Source: Hyphomicrobiales bacterium (GTDB lineage: Bacteria; Pseudomonadota; Alphaproteobacteria; Rhizobiales; Beijerinckiaceae). Taken from it: a stretch of 6,556 nucleotides of DNA. Location: contig JAIXZF010000068.1 in NCBI GenBank assembly GCA_027489835.1, positions 1 through 6,556 of the forward strand. The letters are read 5' to 3'. The position numbers and the translations under genes are program-made. The notes beneath the pieces are model-generated. The model worked only from the letters and a program-made list of their open reading frames with translations, was not told the origin of the DNA and searched no databases. Positions 1 to 6,556 of the stretch are shown here, one piece after another (the stretch's first letter is position 1; the number at the start of each line of letters is the position of its first letter).

Positions 1-414
1 GGCGTCGGCCGCAGGCTGGGCTACGAGCCGCGCGTGGCGCTGCTGGCCTTCTCCACCTTCGGCCATCCGGCCGGCGAGCGCTCCGAGAAGGTGCGCGAGG
101 CGGTGAAGATCCTCGACGGCATGCGCGTCGACTTCGAGTACGATGGCGAAATGGCCGCAGACGTCGCGCTGAACCGGGATCTGATGGCGCAGTATCCGTT
201 CTGCCGGCTGACCCAGCCCGCCAACATCCTGATCATGCCCGCCTTCCACTCGGCCTCGATCGCGACCAAGATGCTGCAGGAGCTCGGCGGCTCCACCGTG
301 ATCGGCCCGCTGATCGTCGGCCTCGACAAGCCGGTGCAGATCGTGCCGCTCGGCGCGAAGGACTCGGACATCGTCAACATGGCAGCGCTGGCGGCCTTCA
401 ACATCGGCGGGTGA
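1..414 (+). CDS. maeB: NADP-dependent malic enzyme (MaeB type), C-terminal end only
   Basis: Partial gene, open at the left edge; the last 137 codons in frame 1 end at TGA 412-414. MaeB decarboxylates malate to pyruvate with reduction of NADP in the cytoplasm, feeding anaplerosis and NADPH supply. What is visible is the phosphotransacetylase-like domain that forms the C-terminal part of long MaeB proteins. Its recognisable stretches are RVALLAFSTFG near the start, the segment around DGEMAADVALN, then PANILIMPAFHSA, and a tail with IGPLIVGLDKPVQI and VNMAALAAFNI. In MaeB this domain is thought to be regulatory (acetyl-CoA response) rather than an active acetyltransferase. A stand-alone Pta is the alternative, but the closing residues fit MaeB better. 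The malic enzyme catalytic domain lies outside the window. The ATG-like internal start (GTG at 34) is not a real start because the frame is open to base 1. Confidence 0.88.
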   Translation, partial: GVGRRLGYEPRVALLAFSTFGHPAGERSEKVREAVKILDGMRVDFEYDGEMAADVALNRDLMAQYPFCRLTQPANILIMPAFHSASIATKMLQELGGSTVIGPLIVGLDKPVQIVPLGAKDSDIVNMAALAAFNIGG

Positions 415-453
415 GGGCGGGCTGCATTCCGCCTGTCGTCCATCGCCACTCCA

Positions 454-509
454 TCGTCATGGCCGGGCTTGTGCCGACCACCCCCGCCGGCCCCGGCCGA
501 GCATGACGA
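454..509. repeat. REP-like imperfect palindrome between maeB and the GGT-family gene
   Basis: The left arm (454-467, TCGTCATGGCCGGG) pairs with the right arm (492-509): TCGTCATG with CATGACGA (8 bp) and GCCGGG with CCCGGC (6 bp), with a 4-base bulge (498-501) on the right arm and a C-rich loop. The left half reads CGTCATGGCCGGGCTTGT, a string I recognise as typical of short dispersed extragenic palindromes in Rhizobiales genomes. It lies 39 bases after the maeB stop, so it could also act as a transcript-end hairpin for maeB. There is no T-tract, so it is not a classical intrinsic terminator. Whether it is repeated elsewhere in this genome cannot be seen from the window. Confidence 0.6.
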
Positions 510-523
510 AAAGGCATGGGCGC

Positions 524-542
524 CGCGCTTGAGCGAAGCGCG
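524..542 (+). other. Small perfect hairpin in the leader of the GGT-family gene
   Basis: CGCGCTT (524-530) and AAGCGCG (536-542) form a perfect 7-bp stem around the 5-base loop GAGCG. It lies just after the REP-like palindrome and 45 bases before the start codon chosen for the downstream gene. It may be part of the same extragenic element or a leader hairpin. No T-run follows it. In a genome this GC-rich a 7-bp stem can also arise by chance. Confidence 0.35.
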
Positions 543-587
543 CGCTGTGCCATGATCCGGCGGAGCTTTTCCGAGATTGGCGAGCCG

Positions 588-2276
588 ATGAGACAGCCGT
601 TCCGCGCGCCGCGACAGGCGCCTTTCGCCTGCGAGAAGCAGCCAGCCACGGGCTCGCGCGGCATGGTGGTGAGCAACCACCCCCTCGCTTCGGCGGCCGG
701 GGCCGAGATGCTGCTGTCGGGCGGCAACGCCATCGATGCCGCGGTGGCCACGCTGTTCGCGCTCACCGTGGTCGAGCCGATGATGGTGGGCGTGCTGGGC
801 GGCGGGCTCCAGCACATCAGGCTGGCCGATGCCCGGCACCTCGTCATCGACGGGCTGAGCACGGCGCCGGCCTCGGCGCGGGCCGACATGTTCGCGCCGC
901 TGGGCGATGGCAAGCTGCCCAATGCGCGTGAAACGACAGGCCGGCGCAACGCAGTGGGCGGGGCTGCGGTGGCCGTGCCCGGCGCGCTCGCGGCCTGGTG
1001 CCTCGCGCTGGAGCGGCACGGCACGCGCCAGCTTGCCAGGGTGATGGCGCCGGCGATCCGGCTGGCCGAGGGCGGGTTCACCGTGACGCCCTATTTGTCC
1101 GACTGCATCCGGGATTGCGCGGCCGACCTCGCCGGCGATGCCGGGCTCGCTTCGCTGTTCCTGCCCGAGGGCGCGCCGCTGAAGGCGGGAGCAAGGCTGG
1201 TGCAGTCCGACTATGCCGCGACGCTGAAGCGGATCGCGGCCGAAGGGCCGGGCGCGCTGCATGGCGGGGCGCTGGGCGCGCTTGTGGCCGAGCATCTGGC
1301 AAGCCGGGGCGGGCATGTGACGCTCGCCGACCTTGCCGGCTACGCGCCGCTCATCCGCGAGCCGATTATCAGCGCCTATCGCGGCCACGAAATTGTCGGG
1401 CCTCCGCCGCCTGCCTCCAGCGGCGTCCACATCGCGCAGATGCTCAATATCCTCGAAGGCGAGGATGTGGGCGCCATGGGGTTCGGCTCGCCCGATGCGA
1501 TTCACCTGATGGCCGAGGCGCTGAAGATCGCCTTCGCAGATAGGGCGGTGGCGACGGCCGATCCGGCCTTCGTGGACGTGCCGGTGGCGCGGCTGATCTC
1601 CAAGTCCTACGCGGCCGAGCGGCGGGCGGAACTCGACAGGAGCCGGGCCAGGGCGTGGGGGCCGGGGCTCGCAATGGGTGGGCTCGAATCCGCCGACACG
1701 ACCCATGTCACGGTGGCGGACGGCTTCGGCAACGTCGTCAGCGCCACGCAGACGATCAACGGGCTGTTCGGCGCCTGCGTGCAGATCCCCGGCACGGGGA
1801 TGATCGCCAACAACTACATGTTCAACTTCGATCCGCATCCCGGCCGGGCGCTGTCCATCGCTCCGGGCAAGCGGGTGTTCACCTCCATGGCGCCGATGAT
1901 GGTCATGCGCGATGGCCAGGTGTTGCATGCGCTCGGCCTGCCGGGGGGCCTGCGCATCTTTCCCTCAGCCATGCAGGCCATCGTCAACCTGATCGACCAT
2001 GGCATGAGCGCGCAGGAGGCGGTCGAGGCTCCGCGCATCTGGACCGAGGGCGGCCCGCTGGAGATCGAGCCCGCCATTCCGGATACGGTGGCGGATGCGC
2101 TGGCGGAGCGCGGGCACGCCATCCTGCGCGTCAACCGCATCGCGGGCGGCATGAGCGCGATCTCCTTCCACGGGGACGGGCTGATGACGGGTGCCGCCTG
2201 CTGGCGGGCGGATGGCACGCCAGTCGGCATCGCGGGCGGGTTGGCGCGCGCCGGCGTGCGCTTCACCCTTTCCTGA
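588..2276 (+). CDS. Gamma-glutamyltransferase-family Ntn-hydrolase (non-canonical, probable amidase/acylase)
   Basis: A 562-residue protein aligning along its whole length with GGT proenzymes. Family members cleave themselves before a threonine to give large and small subunits. Here the cleavage site is DTTH, with the likely nucleophile T371. Other kept features (numbering from base 588) are GVLGGG in the N-terminal half, PPPPASSGVH before the small subunit, T389 and N391 in QTIN, and T432-S433 in FTSMAP. Three E. coli GGT substrate residues differ: Arg114 is L90, Gln430 is Y410 and Asp433 is N413. Canonical gamma-glutamyl specificity is therefore doubtful, and an acylase or amide hydrolase such as an HpxW-like enzyme fits better. 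No signal peptide is seen, unlike periplasmic GGTs, so it is probably cytoplasmic. The frame is open to ATG 516 and also has ATG 552. I chose 588 because homology begins near residue 20 and the longer versions run into the leader hairpin; the ribosome site (GGCGAG, 579-584) is weak. It is probably co-transcribed with the next gene. Confidence 0.85.
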   Translation: MRQPFRAPRQAPFACEKQPATGSRGMVVSNHPLASAAGAEMLLSGGNAIDAAVATLFALTVVEPMMVGVLGGGLQHIRLADARHLVIDGLSTAPASARADMFAPLGDGKLPNARETTGRRNAVGGAAVAVPGALAAWCLALERHGTRQLARVMAPAIRLAEGGFTVTPYLSDCIRDCAADLAGDAGLASLFLPEGAPLKAGARLVQSDYAATLKRIAAEGPGALHGGALGALVAEHLASRGGHVTLADLAGYAPLIREPIISAYRGHEIVGPPPPASSGVHIAQMLNILEGEDVGAMGFGSPDAIHLMAEALKIAFADRAVATADPAFVDVPVARLISKSYAAERRAELDRSRARAWGPGLAMGGLESADTTHVTVADGFGNVVSATQTINGLFGACVQIPGTGMIANNYMFNFDPHPGRALSIAPGKRVFTSMAPMMVMRDGQVLHALGLPGGLRIFPSAMQAIVNLIDHGMSAQEAVEAPRIWTEGGPLEIEPAIPDTVADALAERGHAILRVNRIAGGMSAISFHGDGLMTGAACWRADGTPVGIAGGLARAGVRFTLS

Positions 2277-2287
2277 ACAGGACCGCC

Positions 2288-3252
2288 ATGACCCACCGCA
2301 TCGTGCTGCTCGACATGACGACGCCGGCCCGCGCCGAGGCGCTGCGGGCGCTGTTGCCGGCCGGCTTCACCTTCACGCATGCCTCGGAGCCGGGCGAAGC
2401 GCACCAGATGGCGGTGATCGCGGACGCCGATTTCGCCATCGCCGGGCAGGTCGCCGTCAGCGCGGCTGTGCTCGGCGCGGCAGGCCGGCTGAAATTGCTG
2501 CACAAATGGGGCGTCGGGGTCGACAACATCGATGTCGAGGCGGCGCGCGCACTGGGCATCCGCGTGGCGCGCACCACGGGCAGCAATGCGCTGCCGGTGG
2601 CGGAGTTCACCATCGGGCTGATGCTGGCCGCGCTGCGCAACATCGCGTTCGCGCATGAAAGGCTGAAGCAGGGCGAGTGGCGCGGCCCTGGCCAGACGCC
2701 GGCCGAGCCGAGGCTGCTCTCGGGCCGGACGGTCGGCATCGTCGGGCTCGGGGCGATCGGCTCGAACGTGGCGCGGCTGCTGAAAGGCTTCGGCTGCCGG
2801 GTGCTCTATGCCAAGCGCGTGCCCTTGCCGACGGCGGACGAGGCTACGCTCGGCGTCACGCACGCGCCGCTCGGCGAGTTGCTGGCGCAGTCGGACATCG
2901 TGAGCCTGCACTGCCCGCTGACCGACGAGACCGCGAACCTGATCGACGCGGCGGCGTTCGGGCGGATGAAGCCGGGCGCAATCCTCGTGAACGTGGCTCG
3001 CGGCGGGGTGGTGGACGAAGACGCGCTGCATGCGGCGCTTGCGTCGAAGCGCATCGCTGCGGCGGCGATGGACGTGTTCTCCGTCGAGCCCTTGCTCGCC
3101 GACAGCAAGCTGCTGACGCTCGACAACCTCGTCGTCACCTCGCATCTCGCCGCAGTCACCACCGACACCTTCGAGCCCACGGTGAGGCGAATGTTCGAGA
3201 ACTTCAGGCGCACGGCCGAGGGCGAGGCGCTGCCCGAGGCCGACATCGTCGT

Positions 3253-3256
<4 letters not shown>
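2288..3256 (+). CDS. D-isomer-specific 2-hydroxyacid dehydrogenase, probably NADP(H)-preferring
   Basis: A 322-residue cytoplasmic oxidoreductase interconverting a 2-oxo acid and its D-2-hydroxyacid; the exact substrate is unknown. The N-terminal catalytic half carries KWGVGVDNID. The Rossmann motif is VGLGAIG (152-158). The catalytic triad is visible: R238 in NVARGG, E267 in DVFSVEP and H286 in TSHLA. The residues after the second beta strand read LYAKR (173-177), with no acidic residue where NAD-dependent members carry Asp, so NADP preference is likely. ATG 2288 has a good ribosome site, AGGA at 2279-2282, five bases upstream, and full-length homology starts there; the frame is open further upstream, inside the GGT-family gene, but that part is only a shadow. 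The gap to the GGT-family stop is 11 bases, so the two are probably an operon. The stop TAG (3254-3256) overlaps the convergent ATPase gene by four bases. The family includes glyoxylate/hydroxypyruvate reductases and phosphoglycerate dehydrogenase-like enzymes; I would not choose between them. Confidence 0.9.

Positions 3257-3267
<11 letters not shown>
3230..3267. terminator. Possible bidirectional hairpin centred on the shared stop codons
   Basis: CTGCCCGA (3230-3237) and TCGGGCAG (3260-3267) form a perfect 8-bp stem. It can be extended by three more pairs (3227-3229 with 3269-3271) across a one-base bulge. The 22-base loop contains the CTAG at 3253-3256 that ends both convergent genes. With essentially no intergenic DNA, this is the only visible candidate for limiting read-through in both directions. 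There is no T-tract on either strand, and both arms are coding sequence, so the call is tentative. Confidence 0.3.
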
Positions 3268-4019
<752 letters not shown>

Positions 4020-4023
<4 letters not shown>

Positions 4024-5018
4024 GCGGCCGGGTTCCAGCAGGCGGCGCGGTGCGGCCAAGGGCCCGCCAGCGGCGGTCGTTCGGGACCGCACCGGGAGAC
4101 CGGGGCCGCGCAGCGCGGCTCGAAGGGGCAGCCCTCGCCGCGCGCGCCGGGCGCCGGCACCTGGCCGGGAATGGCGGGCAAGCGCGCTCCCGGCCGGTTG
4201 CGCGCGGGAATCGTATCCACCAGCGCCCGCGTGTAGCGGTGGCGCGGCTGGCGGAACAGCTCCAGCACCGGCGCCTCCTCGACGATGCGGCCGGCATACA
4301 TCACCAGCGCGCGCTCGCAGATTTGCGCCACCACGCCGAGGTCATGCGTGATGAGCAGGCAGGCCAGCCCCATCTCGCGCCGCAGCCGGCTGATGAGTTC
4401 GAGCACCTGCGCCTGCACGGTGACGTCGAGCGCGGTGGTGGGCTCGTCGGCGATCAGCAGCTTCGGCTCACACGCGATGGCGATGGCGATCATGGCGCGC
4501 TGGCGCTGCCCGCCCGAGAGCTGGTGGGGATAGCGGTCGAGCGCCGCCCTGGGCTCCGGCAGGCCGACGAGATCGAGAAGCTCGGCGGCGCGCACCAGCG
4601 CCGCGCTGCGGCCGAGGCCCAGATGCAGCCTGAGCGGCTCGGCGATCTGCCGGCCGATGGTGAAGACCGGATTGAGCGAGGTCATCGGCTCCTGGAAGAT
4701 CATGCCGATCTCGCGCCCGCGGAGGGGCTGCATCCGGTCCAGCGGCAGCGCCGCGAGGTCACGCTCGCCGAACAGGATGCGGCCCGACGCGATGCGGATG
4801 GGCGGCTCGGGCAGCAGCCTCAGGATCGAGAGCGCGGTGACGCTCTTGCCGCAGCCCGACTCGCCCACCAGGCCCAGCATCTCGCCGGGCCGGATGTCGA
4901 AGGAGACGTCCTCCACCAGCGCGAGAGGGCCCACCGCCAGCGACAGGTTCTCCACGGAGAGAACCGGCGCGGCCGGGACGGGCTGGGCAGGGACAGGCCG
5001 GGCGACGCCAGCGCTCAC
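4020..5018 (-). CDS. dppD: Peptide ABC importer ATP-binding protein, DppD/OppD type
   Basis: A 332-residue ATPase, the usual size for DppD/OppD. Motifs: Walker A GESGCGKS (52-59), Q-loop Gln109 in FQEPMTSLNP, signature LSGGQRQR (167-174), Walker B LLIADEP (187-193), and switch His225 in ITHDLGVV. The C-terminal oligopeptide-transporter domain has four cysteines, C297, C303, C310 and C327 (CPFEPRC plus two more), the pattern that binds a [4Fe-4S] cluster in related subunits. I chose GTG 5018: it overlaps the anmK stop as GTGA (5015-5018) and has GGAAGG four bases upstream. A longer open frame to 5126 would lie inside anmK and adds unrelated low-complexity residues. Residues 5-19 are rich in Pro, Ala and Val before the conserved LSVENLS start. 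It is the middle gene of anmK-dppD-dppF. Assignment to D rather than F rests on the Cys-rich tail and the ERALVMYAGRIVE segment. Confidence 0.94.
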
Positions 5019-6124
5019 GCCGCCTTCCACAGCACGCCGCCCGGCATGGCGCGCGGCACGCCGGTGGTGGTGGGCAGGCTCAGCGGCAGGCCGAGCACGG
5101 AGCGCACGGCCAGATAGCCGAAGCACTGCGCTTCCAGGACGTCGCCATTCCAGCCCACGGCCTCGACCGGATCGACCGGGACGCCGACGCGGCGCGCGAG
5201 GCCGTCCATGAAGGTGCGGTTGTGCCGCCCGCCGCCGGTGACGAGCCAGCGCAGCGGCGCGCGCGGCACATGGGCGAGCGCCGCGGCGGTGGCTTCGATG
5301 GTGAAGGCGGCGAGCGTCGCCAGTGCGTCATGGTCAGGGAGCGCCTCTACGATGCGGGCGCGGGCGTGGAAATCCTGCCGGTCGAGCGATTTCGGCGGGA
5401 CCACGCCGAAGAACGGGTTGTCCATCAGCCGTGCCAGCACGTCCGAATGGACCGTGCCCTGCGCCGCGAGCCGGCCGCCTTCGTCATAGGGCCGGCCGAA
5501 GCGCTCGCGCACGAGATCATCGATCAGCGCGGAGGCGGGGCCCGTGTCGAAGGCCAGGATCGAGGGGCCGTCGTTCTCCTCGCCGATCCAGGTGACGTTG
5601 CCGACGCCGCCCCAGTTCAGCACCATCACGGGCCTGGGCAGCGGGGCGGCCAGCGCGGCGTGGTAGAGCGGGGCAAAGGGCGCGCCATGGCCGCCGCTGG
5701 CCACATCGGCCTGCCGGAAGGCATCGACGACCGGCACGCCCAGCGCCTTCGCCATGCCGGCGCCGAGGCCGAGCTGGCGGGTGAAGCGGCGTTCGGGCCG
5801 GTGGAAGACCGTCTGGCCGTGAAGGCCGATGAGATCGACGTCACGCGCGGTCAGGCCCTCGGCCGCCATGAAGGCCGCGATGGCGTTGGTGAAGGCCTCG
5901 GTCACCTTGGCGTCGAGATCGGCCAGCGGGTCGCGCTCGGCGAGCGAGGGATCGGCGATCAGCGCCTGCAGCTCGGCACGCAACGCGGGAGGATAAGGGG
6001 CGGTGAGGCCGGGGCCCATGGCCACCTCGTGAAGGCCGTCCGTGACCACCACCGCGATGTCAATTCCGTCCATCGACGTGCCGCTGATCGCTCCGATCGC
6101 GGTCTTCCGGCGGGCTTCGGCCAT
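5015..6124 (-). CDS. anmK: Anhydro-N-acetylmuramic acid kinase
   Basis: A 369-residue cytoplasmic kinase of the usual family length. AnmK hydrolyses the 1,6-anhydro bond of anhydro-MurNAc and phosphorylates it with ATP to MurNAc-6-phosphate, a step of cell-wall recycling normally followed by the MurQ etherase. Motifs: GTSMDGID (15-22) for ATP binding, LHGQTVFHRP (101-110), NWGGVGNVTW (170-179), FDTGPAS (192-198) with D193 aligning with the catalytic Asp of characterised AnmK, TGGGRHN (296-302), and EAQCFGYLAVRSVLGLP near the end. ATG 6124 gives MAEARRKTAIGAISGTS, a normal N-terminus, although no clear ribosome site precedes it. It is the first gene of the minus strand operon; its TGA overlaps the dppD GTG by four bases. 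No murQ or other recycling gene is in the window. Placement in front of peptide importer ATPases suggests co-expression of uptake and recycling (inference). Confidence 0.95.
   Translation of the reverse strand: MAEARRKTAIGAISGTSMDGIDIAVVVTDGLHEVAMGPGLTAPYPPALRAELQALIADPSLAERDPLADLDAKVTEAFTNAIAAFMAAEGLTARDVDLIGLHGQTVFHRPERRFTRQLGLGAGMAKALGVPVVDAFRQADVASGGHGAPFAPLYHAALAAPLPRPVMVLNWGGVGNVTWIGEENDGPSILAFDTGPASALIDDLVRERFGRPYDEGGRLAAQGTVHSDVLARLMDNPFFGVVPPKSLDRQDFHARARIVEALPDHDALATLAAFTIEATAAALAHVPRAPLRWLVTGGGRHNRTFMDGLARRVGVPVDPVEAVGWNGDVLEAQCFGYLAVRSVLGLPLSLPTTTGVPRAMPGGVLWKAA
5019..5028 (-). promoter_or_regulatory. Ribosome binding site that fixes the dppD GTG start
   Basis: On the minus strand GGAAGG (5028-5023) lies four bases before GTG (5018-5016), inside the last codons of anmK. 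It is among the strongest Shine-Dalgarno matches in the window and supports the GTG start over any upstream in-frame codon. Confidence 0.65.
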
Positions 6125-6135
6125 GGGGCGCTCGC

Positions 6136-6164
6136 TTGCGATTGGGATCTTAGAGGACTAGCAT
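6136..6164 (+). promoter_or_regulatory. Predicted promoter of the solute-binding protein gene
   Basis: On the plus strand TTGCGA (6136-6141) and TAGCAT (6159-6164) are separated by 17 bases. Transcription would begin near 6171, about 72 bases before ATG 6243. The -10 lies within the dyad ACTA-GCA-TAGT (6157-6167), which also supplies the -10 of the anmK promoter. The matches to consensus are moderate (four of six in each box), so this is a candidate only. Confidence 0.35.
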
Positions 6165-6188
6165 AGTTATAGACCACTCAGGACGCAA
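6160..6188 (-). promoter_or_regulatory. Predicted promoter of the anmK-dppD-dppF operon
   Basis: On the minus strand TTGCGT (6188-6183) and TATGCT (6165-6160) are separated by 17 bases, close to a sigma-70-type arrangement. Transcription would begin near 6153, giving a leader of roughly 28 bases before ATG 6124. The patch is noticeably A/T-richer than its surroundings. The -10 element overlaps that of the opposite-strand promoter. Prediction by eye only. Confidence 0.4.
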
Positions 6189-6242
6189 CCAAGGGCTCAA
6201 GGCCGCGCCGGGTGCAACAGGAACGGCACAGGGAGACGACGC

Positions 6243-6556
6243 ATGAACAGCGTACTGGCAACGAGCGCCATGGCGCTGGCGATGGGCCTGGGAATGCTCG
6301 CGGCAGGCAGCGGCGAGGCCCGCGCGCAGGTGCTCCAGGCGGCGGTCGATGCCTCCCCGGCCGGCCTCGATCCGCACATCGTGACGGCCTTCACCTCGTT
6401 CCAGATCGTCAACGGCACGATCTATGAAGGGCTCACCGCGATCGACAAGGATCTGCGCGTGACGCCGGGCCTCGCCAGCTCGTGGACGATCTCGCCGGAT
6501 GGCAAGACCTACACCTTCAAGCTGACGTGCGGCGCCAGCTTCCATGACGGCAAGCC
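6243..6556 (+). CDS. Family 5 extracellular solute-binding protein of a peptide ABC importer (5' part)
   Basis: The first 104 codons are present and the gene runs off the right edge. These proteins capture peptides or similar ligands in the periplasm and deliver them to a Dpp/Opp-type importer. A signal peptide is visible: a hydrophobic core rich in Met, Leu and Ala, then GEARA with predicted cleavage after A28, before Q29. The mature part begins with the family pattern: LDPHIVTAF (42-50), NGTIYEGL (57-64), LASSW (77-81), SPDGKTYTFKL and SFHDGK. The start is fixed by a good ribosome site, AGGGAGA at 6230-6236, six bases upstream, and by the absence of any upstream in-frame start before a stop at 6159-6161. 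Oddly, no Lys or Arg precedes the hydrophobic core. C96 replaces a residue that is seldom Cys at the usual LRxGVxFHDG position. Permease genes probably follow outside the window, served by the two ATPases on the other strand. Confidence 0.9.
   Translation, partial: MNSVLATSAMALAMGLGMLAAGSGEARAQVLQAAVDASPAGLDPHIVTAFTSFQIVNGTIYEGLTAIDKDLRVTPGLASSWTISPDGKTYTFKLTCGASFHDGK

Noticed and set aside
516..587. Longer N-terminus of the GGT-family protein starting at ATG 516 or 552
   Set aside because: The added residues cross the hairpin at 524-542 and have no family similarity. The 588 start gives a normal beginning, although its ribosome site is weak, so the question is not fully closed.
21..1928. 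A 635-codon open frame on the minus strand opposite maeB and the GGT-family gene
   Set aside because: It is rich in Arg, His, Gly and Pro with no recognisable domain, and lies antisense to two genes with clear family motifs. This is the usual product of G/C-biased third codon positions.
588..2276. Naming the 588-2276 gene ggt
   Set aside because: Substitutions at three substrate-binding positions make the canonical gamma-glutamyl activity doubtful, so no symbol is given.
1814..3145. A 443-codon minus strand open frame opposite the GGT-family gene and the dehydrogenase
   Set aside because: Same low-complexity Arg/His/Gln composition, spanning two well-supported plus strand genes; no motif.
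4024..4092. N-terminal extension of dppF to 4092
   Set aside because: The extra residues lie inside dppD and look like its out-of-frame shadow; ATGA coupling at 4020-4023 and family N-termini support 4023.
4050..6166. Long plus strand open frames (4050-5117 and 5222-6166) opposite dppD and anmK
   Set aside because: Translations are Arg/Gly/His-rich with no domain, while the minus strand shows complete, motif-bearing ATPase and AnmK proteins.

Overview
The window is a very GC-rich, gene-dense stretch of bacterial chromosome with no RNA gene, insertion sequence or CRISPR array that I can see. Protein family signatures, strong third-position G/C bias and an extragenic palindrome resembling one that is common in Rhizobiales genomes suggest an alphaproteobacterium of the Hyphomicrobiales/Rhizobiales type. 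The species is not determined.

Layout. Positions 1-414 (+) are the C-terminal end of a MaeB-type NADP malic enzyme (phosphotransacetylase-like domain). A 173-base gap follows, holding a REP-like imperfect palindrome and a second small hairpin. Next comes a two-gene + strand unit: a cytoplasmic member of the gamma-glutamyltransferase (GGT) Ntn-hydrolase family (588-2276) and, 11 bases later, a D-isomer-specific 2-hydroxyacid dehydrogenase (2288-3256). The dehydrogenase converges tail-to-tail with a minus strand operon, and the two stop codons share the palindrome CTAG. Read in its own direction, that operon is anmK (anhydro-N-acetylmuramic acid kinase, 6124-5015), a DppD/OppD-type ATPase (5018-4020) and a DppF/OppF-type ATPase (4023-3253), joined by two 4-base start/stop overlaps. 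A 118-base divergent promoter region separates anmK from the start of a family 5 peptide-type solute-binding protein (6243 onward, +), which runs off the window.

How the parts may work together. The two ATPases and the binding protein are parts of one type of peptide ABC importer; no permease genes lie in the window and they probably follow the binding protein. The importer therefore appears to be split across two divergent operons. Tight coupling of anmK to the ATPases suggests (inference) that the importer handles cell-wall-derived peptides or muropeptides, with AnmK phosphorylating the released anhydro-sugar.

The GGT-family protein keeps the catalytic threonine but has lost the residues that E. 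coli GGT uses to hold the alpha-amino and alpha-carboxylate groups of gamma-glutamate. It is probably an amidase/acylase on another substrate. Its partner dehydrogenase lacks the acidic residue expected for NAD preference. These two enzymes are the least characterised part of the window and the best candidates for an undescribed function. I did not find an overtly novel defence or mobile system.
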